Assembly: GCA_002082585.1 (NCBI GenBank)
Contig: CP020563.1
Coordinates: 372,001-436,000, forward strand
DNA: 64,000 nt
Reading direction: 5' to 3'
Source: Kitasatospora albolonga
GTDB lineage: Bacteria > Actinomycetota > Actinomycetes > Streptomycetales > Streptomycetaceae
The notes beneath the pieces were generated by a model. The model saw nothing but the letters and a program-made list of their open reading frames with translations, did no database searches and was not told where the DNA came from. Numbering within the stretch: position 1 is the first letter of the stretch; each line of letters opens with the position of its first letter. Both the position numbers and the translations under genes were made by a program. Positions 24,120-31,961 of this stretch are shown here, one piece after another.

Positions 24120-24797
24120 GTGCCGACAGCGAAGCAGCCCGACCCGACCCGCCACCCCGATCCCGACGCCGTCTCCCTCCTCGCCGCGACGGCGGCGCTG
24201 GGGGCCATCGACGACGCGGTCCAGGGCGCCCGGGCCGCCACGGCGGAGCGGTCCGAGGGTTCGGCGGACGACCGGGAGCGGGCGCTGGCCTCGCTCCAGC
24301 TGCTGCGGGAGGTGCGGGAGCGGCTCGCAGGCTGGGAGAGCGGGCTGATCGAGGCCGCCCGTGCGGCGGGCGCCAGCTGGGCCGAGCTGGCGGACCCGCT
24401 CGGGGTCGCCAGCCGCCAGGCGGCCGAGCGCCGCTATCTGCGGCTGCGGCCGGGCTCGCTGGGCTCCACCGGGGAGCAGCGGGTCCGGGCCACCCGGGAC
24501 CGGCGCGCGGCCGACCGGACCATCACCACCTGGGCCCGGGAGAACGCGGCGGACCTGCGCTCGCTGGCCGGGCAGGTCACCGCGCTGACCGGCCTACCCG
24601 CCCCCGGGGAACCCCCGCTGGACGAGCTGCGCCGGGCGCTGGCCGCCGACGACGCCGCGCTCCTCGTCGCCCCGCTCGCGGCGGTCCGGCCGCATCTGCC
24701 GCCGGACCAGCGCCACCTGGCCGCGCGGATCGACTCGCTGACCCGCCGCACCGGAGAGCTGCGCGAGGACAGCGCGGCCCGCAGGCAGAACACCTGA
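24120..24797 (+). CDS. rheA: RheA-like repressor of hsp18
   Basis: A 225-residue helical protein, close in length to RheA (about 230 residues), the thermosensing autorepressor of hsp18 in Streptomyces albus. Residues about 60-100 hold a helix-turn-helix-like segment (IEAARAAGASWAELADPLGV, then SRQAAERRYLRL); the rest is Ala/Arg/Glu-rich helices. In RheA a temperature-dependent conformational change abolishes DNA binding; whether this homologue senses heat itself is inferred. GTG at 24120 follows AAGGAG with ideal spacing. The assignment rests mainly on context and operator identity. Confidence 0.8.
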   Translation: MPTAKQPDPTRHPDPDAVSLLAATAALGAIDDAVQGARAATAERSEGSADDRERALASLQLLREVRERLAGWESGLIEAARAAGASWAELADPLGVASRQAAERRYLRLRPGSLGSTGEQRVRATRDRRAADRTITTWARENAADLRSLAGQVTALTGLPAPGEPPLDELRRALAADDAALLVAPLAAVRPHLPPDQRHLAARIDSLTRRTGELREDSAARRQNT

Positions 24798-24815
24798 GGG
24801 ACGCGACAGCTGAGG

Positions 24816-24894
24816 GACGGAACAACCTGGCCCGACCGAGCACCTGGGCCGACGGAACAACCTGAGCCGACCGAGCACCTGCGCCGACGGAACA
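24816..24894 (+). repeat. 35-bp tandem repeat
   Basis: Two 35-bp units (24816-24850, 24851-24885) and a 9-bp start of a third (GACGGAACA), differing at about four positions. Each unit begins GACGGAACAACCTG and includes CCGACCGAGCACCTG. The array starts 18 bp after the RheA-like gene stop and lies before the convergent methyltransferase gene end; the preceding bases (CTGAGGGACG) are a degenerate extra unit edge. Confidence 0.8.
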
Positions 24895-24972
24895 GCCGGG
24901 CGGCACAACGCCCGGTCGGCGGGGGCTCCGGAAGCCCTCCGCCGGCTCGTCCGCTCCGCCCCGGCCGACCGG

Positions 24973-25758
24973 CTACGGCTTGCGGGCCACCAGCCCCCAC
25001 TGGTCGACCAGGACCGGGTCCTCCTCCTCCGGGCGCCACAGCGCGATCGTCAGGAAGCCGGGGTCGATGATCTCCAGGCCCTCGGCGCAGGCGGTGATCT
25101 CCTCCGGCTCCCGGACCAGGTACGGCGGGTTCTCGCCGGAGTCGTACGCCTCCTGCGCGGCCAGCGTCTGCGGTGTCTTCACCGTGTCGCAGAGCACCAG
25201 GTAACTCCCGGACGGCATCCGGGCCATGTACCGCTGAACCACCGCGATGCCGTCGGCGGGGGTCAGATGGCCGAGCGTCGACAGGAGCAGCACGGCGACC
25301 GGCTCGGACAGGTCGAGCGTCTTCGCCGCCTCGCCGACCACCGTGTCCGTCTCGGAGAGATCGGCCTCCACATAGGCCGTACGGCCCTCCGGGGCGCTGG
25401 TCAGCAGGGCGTGCGCGTGGGCGAGGACGATGGGGTCGTTGTCGACGTAGACGATCCGCGCGTCGGGCGTGATGCCCTGCGCCACCTCGTGGGTGCTGTT
25501 CGCCACCGGCAGGCCGGTGCCCACGTCCAGGAACTGGCGTACGCCCAGCGAGGCGAGGTGCCGGATCGCGCGGGCCTGGAAGGCGCGGGAGGCACGGGCG
25601 ATGTCGACCATCTGGGGGTAGGCCGCGCTCACCGCGTCGGCCAGTTCACGGTCCACCGGATAGTTGTCCTTGCCGCCCAGCCAGGCGTTCCACACCCTCG
25701 CCGAGTGCGGGACGTCGGAGCGAATCCTGCGGCGGAACTCGACGTCGTCGACGCTCAT
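24973..25758 (-). CDS. SAV_2177-family (DUF574) SAM methyltransferase-like protein
   Basis: A 261-residue member of the actinobacterial SAV_2177/DUF574 methyltransferase family. Signature segments are HSARVWNAWLGGKDNYPVDR at the N-terminus, RQFLDVGTGLP (motif I), RIVYVDNDPIVLAHA (acidic residue for SAM ribose) and VLLLSTLGHLTP. Streptomyces genomes carry many paralogues with unknown substrates. A strong GGAGGAGAG ribosome-binding site precedes the ATG at 25758, although the open frame continues upstream. Confidence 0.9.
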   Translation of the reverse strand: MSVDDVEFRRRIRSDVPHSARVWNAWLGGKDNYPVDRELADAVSAAYPQMVDIARASRAFQARAIRHLASLGVRQFLDVGTGLPVANSTHEVAQGITPDARIVYVDNDPIVLAHAHALLTSAPEGRTAYVEADLSETDTVVGEAAKTLDLSEPVAVLLLSTLGHLTPADGIAVVQRYMARMPSGSYLVLCDTVKTPQTLAAQEAYDSGENPPYLVREPEEITACAEGLEIIDPGFLTIALWRPEEEDPVLVDQWGLVARKP

Positions 25759-25903
25759 GTCTCTCCTCCACTCGCTTCCCGTCCAAGGCCGTTGACCGCG
25801 TGACCGCCGGTAGGAGCCCGGTCCGACCGTACATCGCCCGTCCGCCGCCCGCCGGTCCCGCCTTCCGCCGGGACCGTCTCCCGCCCGCCGGTCCCGCATC
25901 CGT

Positions 25904-26833
25904 TCAGACGGCGTCCGGGTCCAGTCCGGTGAGCCGCGCCGACTCCTCCCACAGCGCCCGCGCCATGGCCAGGTCCCGCGCCCGGGCGGACCTGCGGGCC
26001 TCGGCCGGGGCTCCCCGGGTCTCGCCCAGCCGCCCGGGGCCGTAGTACGAGCCGCCGGGCGCGGCCGGGAGGGTCGCCGCGTACAGCGTGGGCAGGGCTC
26101 CGGCGGAGGCGGGCTGGGTGTACAGCCGTGAGGCCCGCTCCAGCTTCGCCGCCCACCTCCGGCCGGACAGCTTCGGCCCCGCCTGCCCCAGCTCCGTGGC
26201 GGCGAGGCCGGGGTGGGCGGCGAGCGCGGTGAGGTCGCGGCCGGAGGCCCGGGCGCGCCGGTCGAGTTCCGCGGTGAAGAGCAGGTTGGCGAGTTTGGAC
26301 TGCGCGTAGGCGCCCCACTTGCTGTACCCGCGTTCGGCGTTGAGGTTGCCGAGGTCGATACGGCCGATCCGGTGGCCCAGCGAGGACAGGGTCACCACCC
26401 GGGCCGGTCCCGTCACGCCGAGGACCGGGAGCAGCCGGAGGGTGAGGGCGAAGTGGCCGAGGTGGTTGGTGCCGAACTGCATCTCGAAGCCGTCCGCCGT
26501 GCGCAGGGGCGGCAGGGCCATCACCCCGGCGTTGTTGATCAGGAGGTCGAGGCGGCCGTCGACCTCCTTGGCGATGGTGTCGGCCGCCTCGGCGACCGAG
26601 GCCAGATCCGCCAGGTCCAGGCGGACCAGCCGGGTGTCCGAGCACGGCGCGGCACGGCGTACGGCCTCCAGCGCGCGCCGTCCTCGTTCGGGGTCGCGGC
26701 AGGCGAGGACGGTACGGGCGCCGGAGCGGGCCAGGGCGAGCGCGGTGACCGCGCCGATGCCGCTGTTGGCGCCGGTGACCACGGCGGTCCTGCCGGAGAG
26801 GTCGGGCATGTCGTGCAGGTTCCAGGAGCTCAT
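25904..26833 (-). CDS. Short-chain dehydrogenase/reductase (retinol-dehydrogenase-like)
   Basis: A 309-residue classical SDR: TGANSGIG cofactor motif (about residues 20-27), DLADL, NNAGVMA, catalytic Ser in VVTLSSLGHRIG, and YAQSKLAN containing the Tyr-x3-Lys pair. The pattern SSxGH...YxQSKLAN and the long C-terminal part resemble the RDH/WWOX-like subgroup. NADP(H) preference is likely from the ACRDPERGRRA arginines. The ATG at 26833 follows GGGGAGG. No partner genes indicate the substrate. Confidence 0.9.
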   Translation of the reverse strand: MSSWNLHDMPDLSGRTAVVTGANSGIGAVTALALARSGARTVLACRDPERGRRALEAVRRAAPCSDTRLVRLDLADLASVAEAADTIAKEVDGRLDLLINNAGVMALPPLRTADGFEMQFGTNHLGHFALTLRLLPVLGVTGPARVVTLSSLGHRIGRIDLGNLNAERGYSKWGAYAQSKLANLLFTAELDRRARASGRDLTALAAHPGLAATELGQAGPKLSGRRWAAKLERASRLYTQPASAGALPTLYAATLPAAPGGSYYGPGRLGETRGAPAEARRSARARDLAMARALWEESARLTGLDPDAV

Positions 26834-26905
26834 ACCCGCACACCTCCCCGATGGCGGCCGGGTCACACCCGGGCTTCCCCGGTGGGGGTCGGGGTCACAC
26901 CCGGG

Positions 26906-27388
26906 TCAGCCCTCCGCCGACGTGCGCCGGAACCAGGCCGGTCCCTCCGTGAGGGCCTGCTTGATCCGGAAGAGGGCGAACTCGGCGAGCGGCGGCAGCC
27001 CGTCCAGCGGGAACCAGCCCACCTCCAGCGACTCGTCGTCGTTCACCCGGGCCTCGCCGCCGGTCGCCCGGCAGCGGAAGGTGAGGTCGAGGTACTGGCA
27101 GCGGTCCCCGTTGGCGTACTGCACGGGCTTCAGCGCCTGGGTGAGCACCAGCCGCTCCGCCACGCAGTGCACCCCGGTCTCCTCCAGCACCTCGCGCTCG
27201 GCCGTCAGCGCGGGCTCCTCGCCGGGCTCCGCGATGCCGCCGATCACCGACCACTTCCCGGTGTCCGCGCGCCGCCCCAGCAGCACCTGCCCCTCGTCGT
27301 CGAAGACGACGGCGGTCACCCCGGGCAGCAGGAGCAGCTGGTGTCCGGCGGTGGCGCGGATGGTGCGGATGAAGTCGGGAGTCGCCAT
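26906..27388 (-). CDS. NUDIX hydrolase
   Basis: A 160-residue NUDIX pyrophosphohydrolase. The NUDIX box GGIAEPGEEPALTAEREVLE with EETGV (two quoted parts) satisfies GX5EX7REUXEEXGU. A preceding GVTAVVFDDEGQVLLGRR strand and the AxPVQYANGDRCQYLDLTFR region match the MutT/ADP-ribose-type subgroup. Substrate uncertain. Two copies of GGGTCACACCCGGG (26860-26873, 26892-26905) lie in the 72 bp between this gene and the upstream SDR gene. Confidence 0.88.
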   Translation of the reverse strand: MATPDFIRTIRATAGHQLLLLPGVTAVVFDDEGQVLLGRRADTGKWSVIGGIAEPGEEPALTAEREVLEETGVHCVAERLVLTQALKPVQYANGDRCQYLDLTFRCRATGGEARVNDDESLEVGWFPLDGLPPLAEFALFRIKQALTEGPAWFRRTSAEG

Positions 27389-27418
27389 GGCCCCGAGCCT
27401 ACGTGGCCGGGTCGCGGT

Positions 27419-29023
27419 CTACCGCGCGGTGCCCCGCTCCTTCCGGGCCCGTACCGCCGACGCTCCCGCCCAGCCCAGGCCCGCCGCGGCCAGCAGGGCG
27501 ATGAGGCCCTCCGGCAGCGGGCCCATGCGGGTGGCCGGGGTGAGCGAGGAGCGCAGCGGGACCTCGGCGACCAGGGCGTCGGGGGTGAACATGCCGCTCC
27601 GGTCGGCGATGGTGCCGTCGGGCCGGATCACGGCGCTGACCCCGCTGGTGACGGGGACGACGACGGCCCGGCCGTGCTCGACGGCCCGCACCTGGGACAT
27701 GGCGAGCTGCTGGTAGGTCATCTCGCTGCGGCCGAAGGTGGCGTTGTTGCTCGGTACGGCGATCATCTGGCCGCCGTGGCGGACGGTGTCGCGGGCGGCG
27801 GCGTCGAAGGCGGCCTCGTAGCAGGTCACCAGCCCCACCTTCGTACCGGCGAGGTCGAAGACGCCGACCTTCGTACCGGCGACGAACTCGCGCTGCACCC
27901 GGTCGACGTCCTTGCTGAAGACACGGGCGACCGTCCGCATCGGCATGTACTCGCCGAACGGCTGGATGAACCGCTTGTCGTAGGTGTCGACGGGGCCCTT
28001 CTCCGGGTCCCACTCGATCAGCGTGTTGCGCAGGCTGTCGGTGCCCTTCTCGACCACCGAGCCGATGACCGTGGGGGCGCCGATCTCCTTGACCGCGTCG
28101 TCGATGATCTGGTGGGCGTCGGCGTTGCGGTAGGGGTCGAGGTCGGAGGAGTTCTCCGGCCAGAGGACGAAGTCGGGCTGCTTCGCCTTGCCCGCCCTCA
28201 CCTCGTCGGCGAGCTGGATGGTGCGGTTGGCGTGGTTGTCCAGGACCGCGCGGCGCTGGGCGTTGAAGTCCAGGCCGAGGCGGGGCACGTTGCCCTGGAT
28301 CGCGGCGACGGTGGCGGTGCCGTCCTCGGCGGAGGCGTCGACCAGCGGAAGGGCGGCGAGCGCGGCCACCACCGGGGCGAGGACGCAGGCGGCGGCTCCG
28401 GCCGCGGCGGCGCGGTGCGTCGTGCCGGAGGAGCGGTACGTACGGAGGTGGCGTACGCCCTCGTACAGCCCGAAGCCGCACAGGACGACGGCGAAGGTGA
28501 GCAGCGGGGTGCCGCCGAGCGCGGCGAGCGGCAGGAACGCGCTCTCCGCCTGGCCGAAGGCGATCTTGCCCCAGGGGAAGCCGCCGAACGGGATACGGGC
28601 GCGGACCGCCTCGTCCAGGGTCCAGACAGCGGCGGCCCAGACCGGCCAGTACGCGAGCCTGCTCACGGCGGCGATCCCGAGGCAGCCCACCGCGATGAAC
28701 AGCGCCTCGGCGGTGGCGAGGGCGAGCCACGGCACCGGGCCGACGTCCTCGCCGGTCCAGCGCAGCAGCGGGAGCATGAAGCCGAGCCCGGACAGCAGCC
28801 CGAGGCCGAAGGCGGCGCGCAGTCGGCGCCCGTGCAGGACCCAGCCGAGCAGGGCGAAGCCGGGCAGGACGAGCCACCAGAGGGGCCGGGGCGGGAAGCT
28901 CGCGTAGAGCAGCACCCCGGAGAGGACGGCGGCGGCCGGACGCAGCAGCCGCCGGGGCCATCCGGCGGGCGGGGGCGTCGGCCCGGGCGACGGGGCGGCG
29001 ACGGGGGTCATAGTGGCGCTCAC
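27419..29023 (-). CDS. lnt: Apolipoprotein N-acyltransferase
   Basis: A 534-residue membrane enzyme that N-acylates the terminal Cys of lipoproteins. The first 210 residues contain six to seven transmembrane segments; residues about 235-490 are a CN-hydrolase (nitrilase) domain with catalytic triad candidates E in VLWPENSSD, K in YDKRFIQPFGEYMP and C in LVTCYEAAF. A last helix (LIALLAAAGLGWAGA) precedes a basic tail. Streptomyces commonly has two Lnt homologues; this one stands apart from other lipoprotein genes. GTG at 29023 is the start; an internal ATG at residue 5 is possible. Confidence 0.9.
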   Translation of the reverse strand: MSATMTPVAAPSPGPTPPPAGWPRRLLRPAAAVLSGVLLYASFPPRPLWWLVLPGFALLGWVLHGRRLRAAFGLGLLSGLGFMLPLLRWTGEDVGPVPWLALATAEALFIAVGCLGIAAVSRLAYWPVWAAAVWTLDEAVRARIPFGGFPWGKIAFGQAESAFLPLAALGGTPLLTFAVVLCGFGLYEGVRHLRTYRSSGTTHRAAAAGAAACVLAPVVAALAALPLVDASAEDGTATVAAIQGNVPRLGLDFNAQRRAVLDNHANRTIQLADEVRAGKAKQPDFVLWPENSSDLDPYRNADAHQIIDDAVKEIGAPTVIGSVVEKGTDSLRNTLIEWDPEKGPVDTYDKRFIQPFGEYMPMRTVARVFSKDVDRVQREFVAGTKVGVFDLAGTKVGLVTCYEAAFDAAARDTVRHGGQMIAVPSNNATFGRSEMTYQQLAMSQVRAVEHGRAVVVPVTSGVSAVIRPDGTIADRSGMFTPDALVAEVPLRSSLTPATRMGPLPEGLIALLAAAGLGWAGASAVRARKERGTAR

Positions 29024-29144
29024 CCGGCGGAGTCTACGGCGGCCGGCTGTGCGCGGGGGCTCCGGCCTGCGGGGCGGTCGGCTGTACGCGGGGCTCCGGC
29101 CTACGGGCCCGGCCGCCCCGCCGCCCGCTCCCGGCTCCGTACGG

Positions 29145-29792
29145 TCAGCCCCGGTCCCGGCGCCGGTCGCCGCTCCGGCCCCGGCTCAGGTTCGGGTCCT
29201 GGCTCAGGCCGTGGGCCCTGCTGAGGTCCCGGCCCCGGCTGCGGTCGGCGACGGCGGCCAGGTGCAGGCGTGCGCGGATGAACCGTACGGCGCTCTGCGC
29301 GTCGTCGACCGTCACGGTGAAGGTGCGGCCGTCCCCGAGCCGGAGGGCCATGCCCTCCCCCTTGCGCACGACGACGGCGGTGCCCTGTTCGGGGCGCCAG
29401 CGGTAGCCCCAGCCGCCCCACTGGCGCGGGTTGATCCGGGGGACGTACTCCGCGCCGACCACATGGGTGAGCAGGATGCGGCGGCGCGGCAGCCCGGCGT
29501 GGCCGCAGCGGACCTCCAGGGCGTCCCCGTCGACCTTCACGGCGACATGGACGAAGGCGAGCGTCCCGAAGAGGATCAGCAGTCCGACGGCGACACAGCC
29601 GATGACGGACATCAGCAGCGGGGCGATCCCGGAGGACCAGGGCGAGCCGACGGCGAGCTCGATGCCCAGGGCCATGCAGCCCGCGCCCGCGAGGGCCAGG
29701 AGCCACTGGAAGCGGTTGGTCGCGCGGCCGGTCCAGACGGTGGACGGTGCCTGCGTCGAGCCGTGGTGGGCGCGCTCGGGGTGGTCCGTCAT
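29145..29792 (-). CDS. Two-helix membrane protein with PH-like domain
   Basis: A 215-residue hypothetical. Two hydrophobic helices (about residues 28-48 and 57-80) are followed by a beta-rich region (HVAVKVDGDALEVRCGHAGL; HVVGAEYVPRINPRQWGGWG; GTAVVVRKGEGMALRL), which resembles bacterial PH-like (bPH/DUF3093-like) domains. The last 35 residues are a low-complexity Arg/Ser/Gly tail with repeats of LSRG/DLSRAHGLSQDPNLSRG. Function unknown. The ATG at 29792 precedes a hydrophilic 25-residue lead. Confidence 0.65.
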   Translation of the reverse strand: MTDHPERAHHGSTQAPSTVWTGRATNRFQWLLALAGAGCMALGIELAVGSPWSSGIAPLLMSVIGCVAVGLLILFGTLAFVHVAVKVDGDALEVRCGHAGLPRRRILLTHVVGAEYVPRINPRQWGGWGYRWRPEQGTAVVVRKGEGMALRLGDGRTFTVTVDDAQSAVRFIRARLHLAAVADRSRGRDLSRAHGLSQDPNLSRGRSGDRRRDRG

Positions 29793-29854
29793 ATTCAGCA
29801 GCGTACCCACGTTCCCGCTGCCCGGCCCGGGGTCGGGCAGGGGTGGCGGGCGGC

Positions 29855-30637
29855 TCAGCGGGCGGGGGCGGCGGCCTGGAGGGCGCGGCCCTCCGCGTAG
29901 GTGAGGGCGGGGGCCGGGAGGGTGCCGGGACGGCCGCCGAGCAGGACGGTGAGGGTGCCGGTCGGTCCGGCGATCGGGGCGGGTCCGGCGCCGATACGGC
30001 GGAGCGCCTGGGCGGCCACGGCCCCGGCGGAGCCGTGCAGGACGAGCGGCGGGCCGGGGCGCTGGACGGCGGCGCGGATGCGGTCGGCCACCAGCTCGTA
30101 GTGGGTGCAGCCGAGCACCACGGACCGTACGCCCGGTGGAGTGAGAGCGGCGGCGGCGGCGACGGCCCGGTCGATGCCCGCCTCGTCCCCGTGCTCGATG
30201 GCGTCGGCGAGTCCGGGGCAGGGGACCTCGGTGACATCGACAGCCCCGGCGAACTCGGCGATCAGCCCGCGCTGGTAGGGGCTGCCGGTGGTGGCCGGGG
30301 TGGCCCAGATGGCGACGGGGCCGCCGCCCGCGGCGGCCGGCTTGATGGCGGGGACGGTGCCGATGACGGGCAGCGCGGGCTCCAGCGCGGCGCGGAGCGC
30401 GGGCAGGGCGTGGACGGACGCGGTGTTGCACGCGACGATCAAGGCGTCCGGCCGGTGGGCGGCGGCGGCGCGGGCGACGGCCAGCGCGCGGGCGGTGATC
30501 TCCTCGGGGGTGTGCGGGCCCCAGGGCATCGAAGCGGGGTCGGAGGAGATGACGAGTTCGGCGTCGGGCCGCAGTCGGCGAACGGCGGCCGCTGCCGCCA
30601 GCAGGCCGATTCCGGAGTCCATGAGCGCGATCTTCAC
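29855..30637 (-). CDS. Aspartate/glutamate racemase-family protein
   Basis: A 260-residue MurI-like protein. The N-terminal MDSGIGLLAAAAAVRRLRPD keeps the family Asp-Ser but lacks the usual GG; SDPASMPWGPHTPEEI matches the conserved D-x-P-Y-G loop with Trp for Tyr. Both catalytic cysteines are present in CNTAS and GCTHYELV. It could supply D-glutamate, but the variant N-terminal loop suggests a paralogue of the housekeeping MurI or a different amino acid racemase. It is divergent from the HpnB-like glycosyltransferase 58 bp away. Confidence 0.75.
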   Translation of the reverse strand: MKIALMDSGIGLLAAAAAVRRLRPDAELVISSDPASMPWGPHTPEEITARALAVARAAAAHRPDALIVACNTASVHALPALRAALEPALPVIGTVPAIKPAAAGGGPVAIWATPATTGSPYQRGLIAEFAGAVDVTEVPCPGLADAIEHGDEAGIDRAVAAAAALTPPGVRSVVLGCTHYELVADRIRAAVQRPGPPLVLHGSAGAVAAQALRRIGAGPAPIAGPTGTLTVLLGGRPGTLPAPALTYAEGRALQAAAPAR

Positions 30638-30695
30638 CCGGTCACCCTAGCCGACAGCCCTTGCGGGCCGGGCTCAGTGGGGCAGACTGCGGCGA

Positions 30696-31895
30696 ATGAG
30701 CGCCGTTGCCTGGATCGCCGTGGGTTCGCTGGCCGTATGGGTGTGGCTGCTGCTGGGGCAGGGGTTCTACTGGCGGACCGACCAGCGGCTCCCCCGGCGC
30801 GCCGACCCGGTGCGCTGGCCGTCGGTGGCGGTGGTGGTACCGGCCCGCGACGAGGCCGAGATGCTGCCGGTGTCCCTGCCCTCGCTGCTGGTCCAGGACT
30901 ATCCGGGCGAGGCGTGGATCATCCTGGTGGACGACTGTTCCGGCGACGGTACGGGGCGGCTGGCGCGGGAGCTGGGCGACCGGTTCGGCGGGCTGCCGCT
31001 GACGGTGGTGGAGCCCGGGGAGCCGGAGCCGGGGTGGACGGGCAAGCTCTGGGCGCTGCGGCACGGGATCGCGCTGGCCCGGCGCCACAAGCCGGACTTC
31101 CTGCTGCTGACGGACGCTGACATCGCGCACGAGCCGGACAGCCTGCGGGATCTGGTGGCGGCGGCCGGGGACGGCGGGCCGGAGGGGTACGACCTGGTGT
31201 CGCAGATGGCGCGGCTGCGGGTGGAGAGCTTCTGGGAGCGGCTGGTGGTGCCCGCGTTCGTCTACTTCTTCGGGCAGCTCTACCCGTTCCGCCGGGTGAA
31301 CCGGGCCCGGTCGCGTACGGCAGCGGCGGCGGGCGGCTGTGTGCTGCTGCGGACGGAGGCGGCCGAGCGGGCGCGCGTCCCGGAGTCGATCCGGCAGGCG
31401 GTGATCGACGATGTGTCGCTGGCCCGGGAGGTGCGGCGCGGCGGCGGCCGGATCTGGCTGGGGCTGGCGGAGCGGGTGGACAGCGTGCGGCCGTATCCGG
31501 GGCTGAAGGACCTGTGGCGGATGGTGGCGCGCAGCGCGTACGCGCAGTTGCGGCACAGTCCGCTGCTGCTGGCGGGGACGGTGCCGGGGCTGCTGCTCGT
31601 GTACGTGGCTCCGCCCGCGACCCTGGCGGCCGGGCTGGCGGCGGGCGACGCGGTGGCGGCCTGGGCGGGCGGCGCGGCCTGGGCGGTGATGACGGCGACG
31701 TACCTGCCGATGCTGGCCTACTACCGGCAGTCGCCGTGGCTGGGGCCGCTGCTGCCGTTCACGGCGGTGCTGTACCTGCTGATGACGGTGGACTCGGCGG
31801 TGCGGCACTACCGGGGGCGGGGCGCGGCCTGGAAGGGGCGTACGTACGCCCGGCCCGGTCCGGACGCGGCGCCCGAGGCCGCGCCCGACCGGTGA
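30696..31895 (+). CDS. HpnB-like family 2 glycosyltransferase
   Basis: A 399-residue membrane-anchored GT-A glycosyltransferase. An N-terminal helix (VAWIAVGSLAVWVWLLLG) is followed by the catalytic domain (VAVVVPARDEAEMLP; ILVDDCSGDGT; LLLTDADIAHEPDSL; GGCVLLR) and three or four C-terminal helices. GWTGKLWALRHGI and the overall layout match the hopene-associated glycosyltransferase HpnB. In hopanoid loci HpnB sits with squalene-hopene cyclase; no such genes occur here, so it may act on another lipid acceptor. The GTG/ATG start at 30696 directly precedes the first helix. Confidence 0.82.
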   Translation: MSAVAWIAVGSLAVWVWLLLGQGFYWRTDQRLPRRADPVRWPSVAVVVPARDEAEMLPVSLPSLLVQDYPGEAWIILVDDCSGDGTGRLARELGDRFGGLPLTVVEPGEPEPGWTGKLWALRHGIALARRHKPDFLLLTDADIAHEPDSLRDLVAAAGDGGPEGYDLVSQMARLRVESFWERLVVPAFVYFFGQLYPFRRVNRARSRTAAAAGGCVLLRTEAAERARVPESIRQAVIDDVSLAREVRRGGGRIWLGLAERVDSVRPYPGLKDLWRMVARSAYAQLRHSPLLLAGTVPGLLLVYVAPPATLAAGLAAGDAVAAWAGGAAWAVMTATYLPMLAYYRQSPWLGPLLPFTAVLYLLMTVDSAVRHYRGRGAAWKGRTYARPGPDAAPEAAPDR

Positions 31896-31961
31896 CGCCC
31901 CTCGGGAGCGGGCGCCGGGTCCGGCCGGGCGGCGGCGGGGCAAGTGCGGCTAACGGGCGGC

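Noticed and set aside
26860..26905. Two copies of GGGTCACACCCGGG between the SDR and NUDIX genes considered as an operator pair.
   Set aside because: Direct rather than inverted, next to a stop codon, and in simple GC-rich DNA; likely a local duplication.
26213..29224. A 1,003-codon plus-strand frame opposite SDR, NUDIX and lnt genes.
   Set aside because: Antisense shadow; the opposite strand has intact catalytic motifs of three families.
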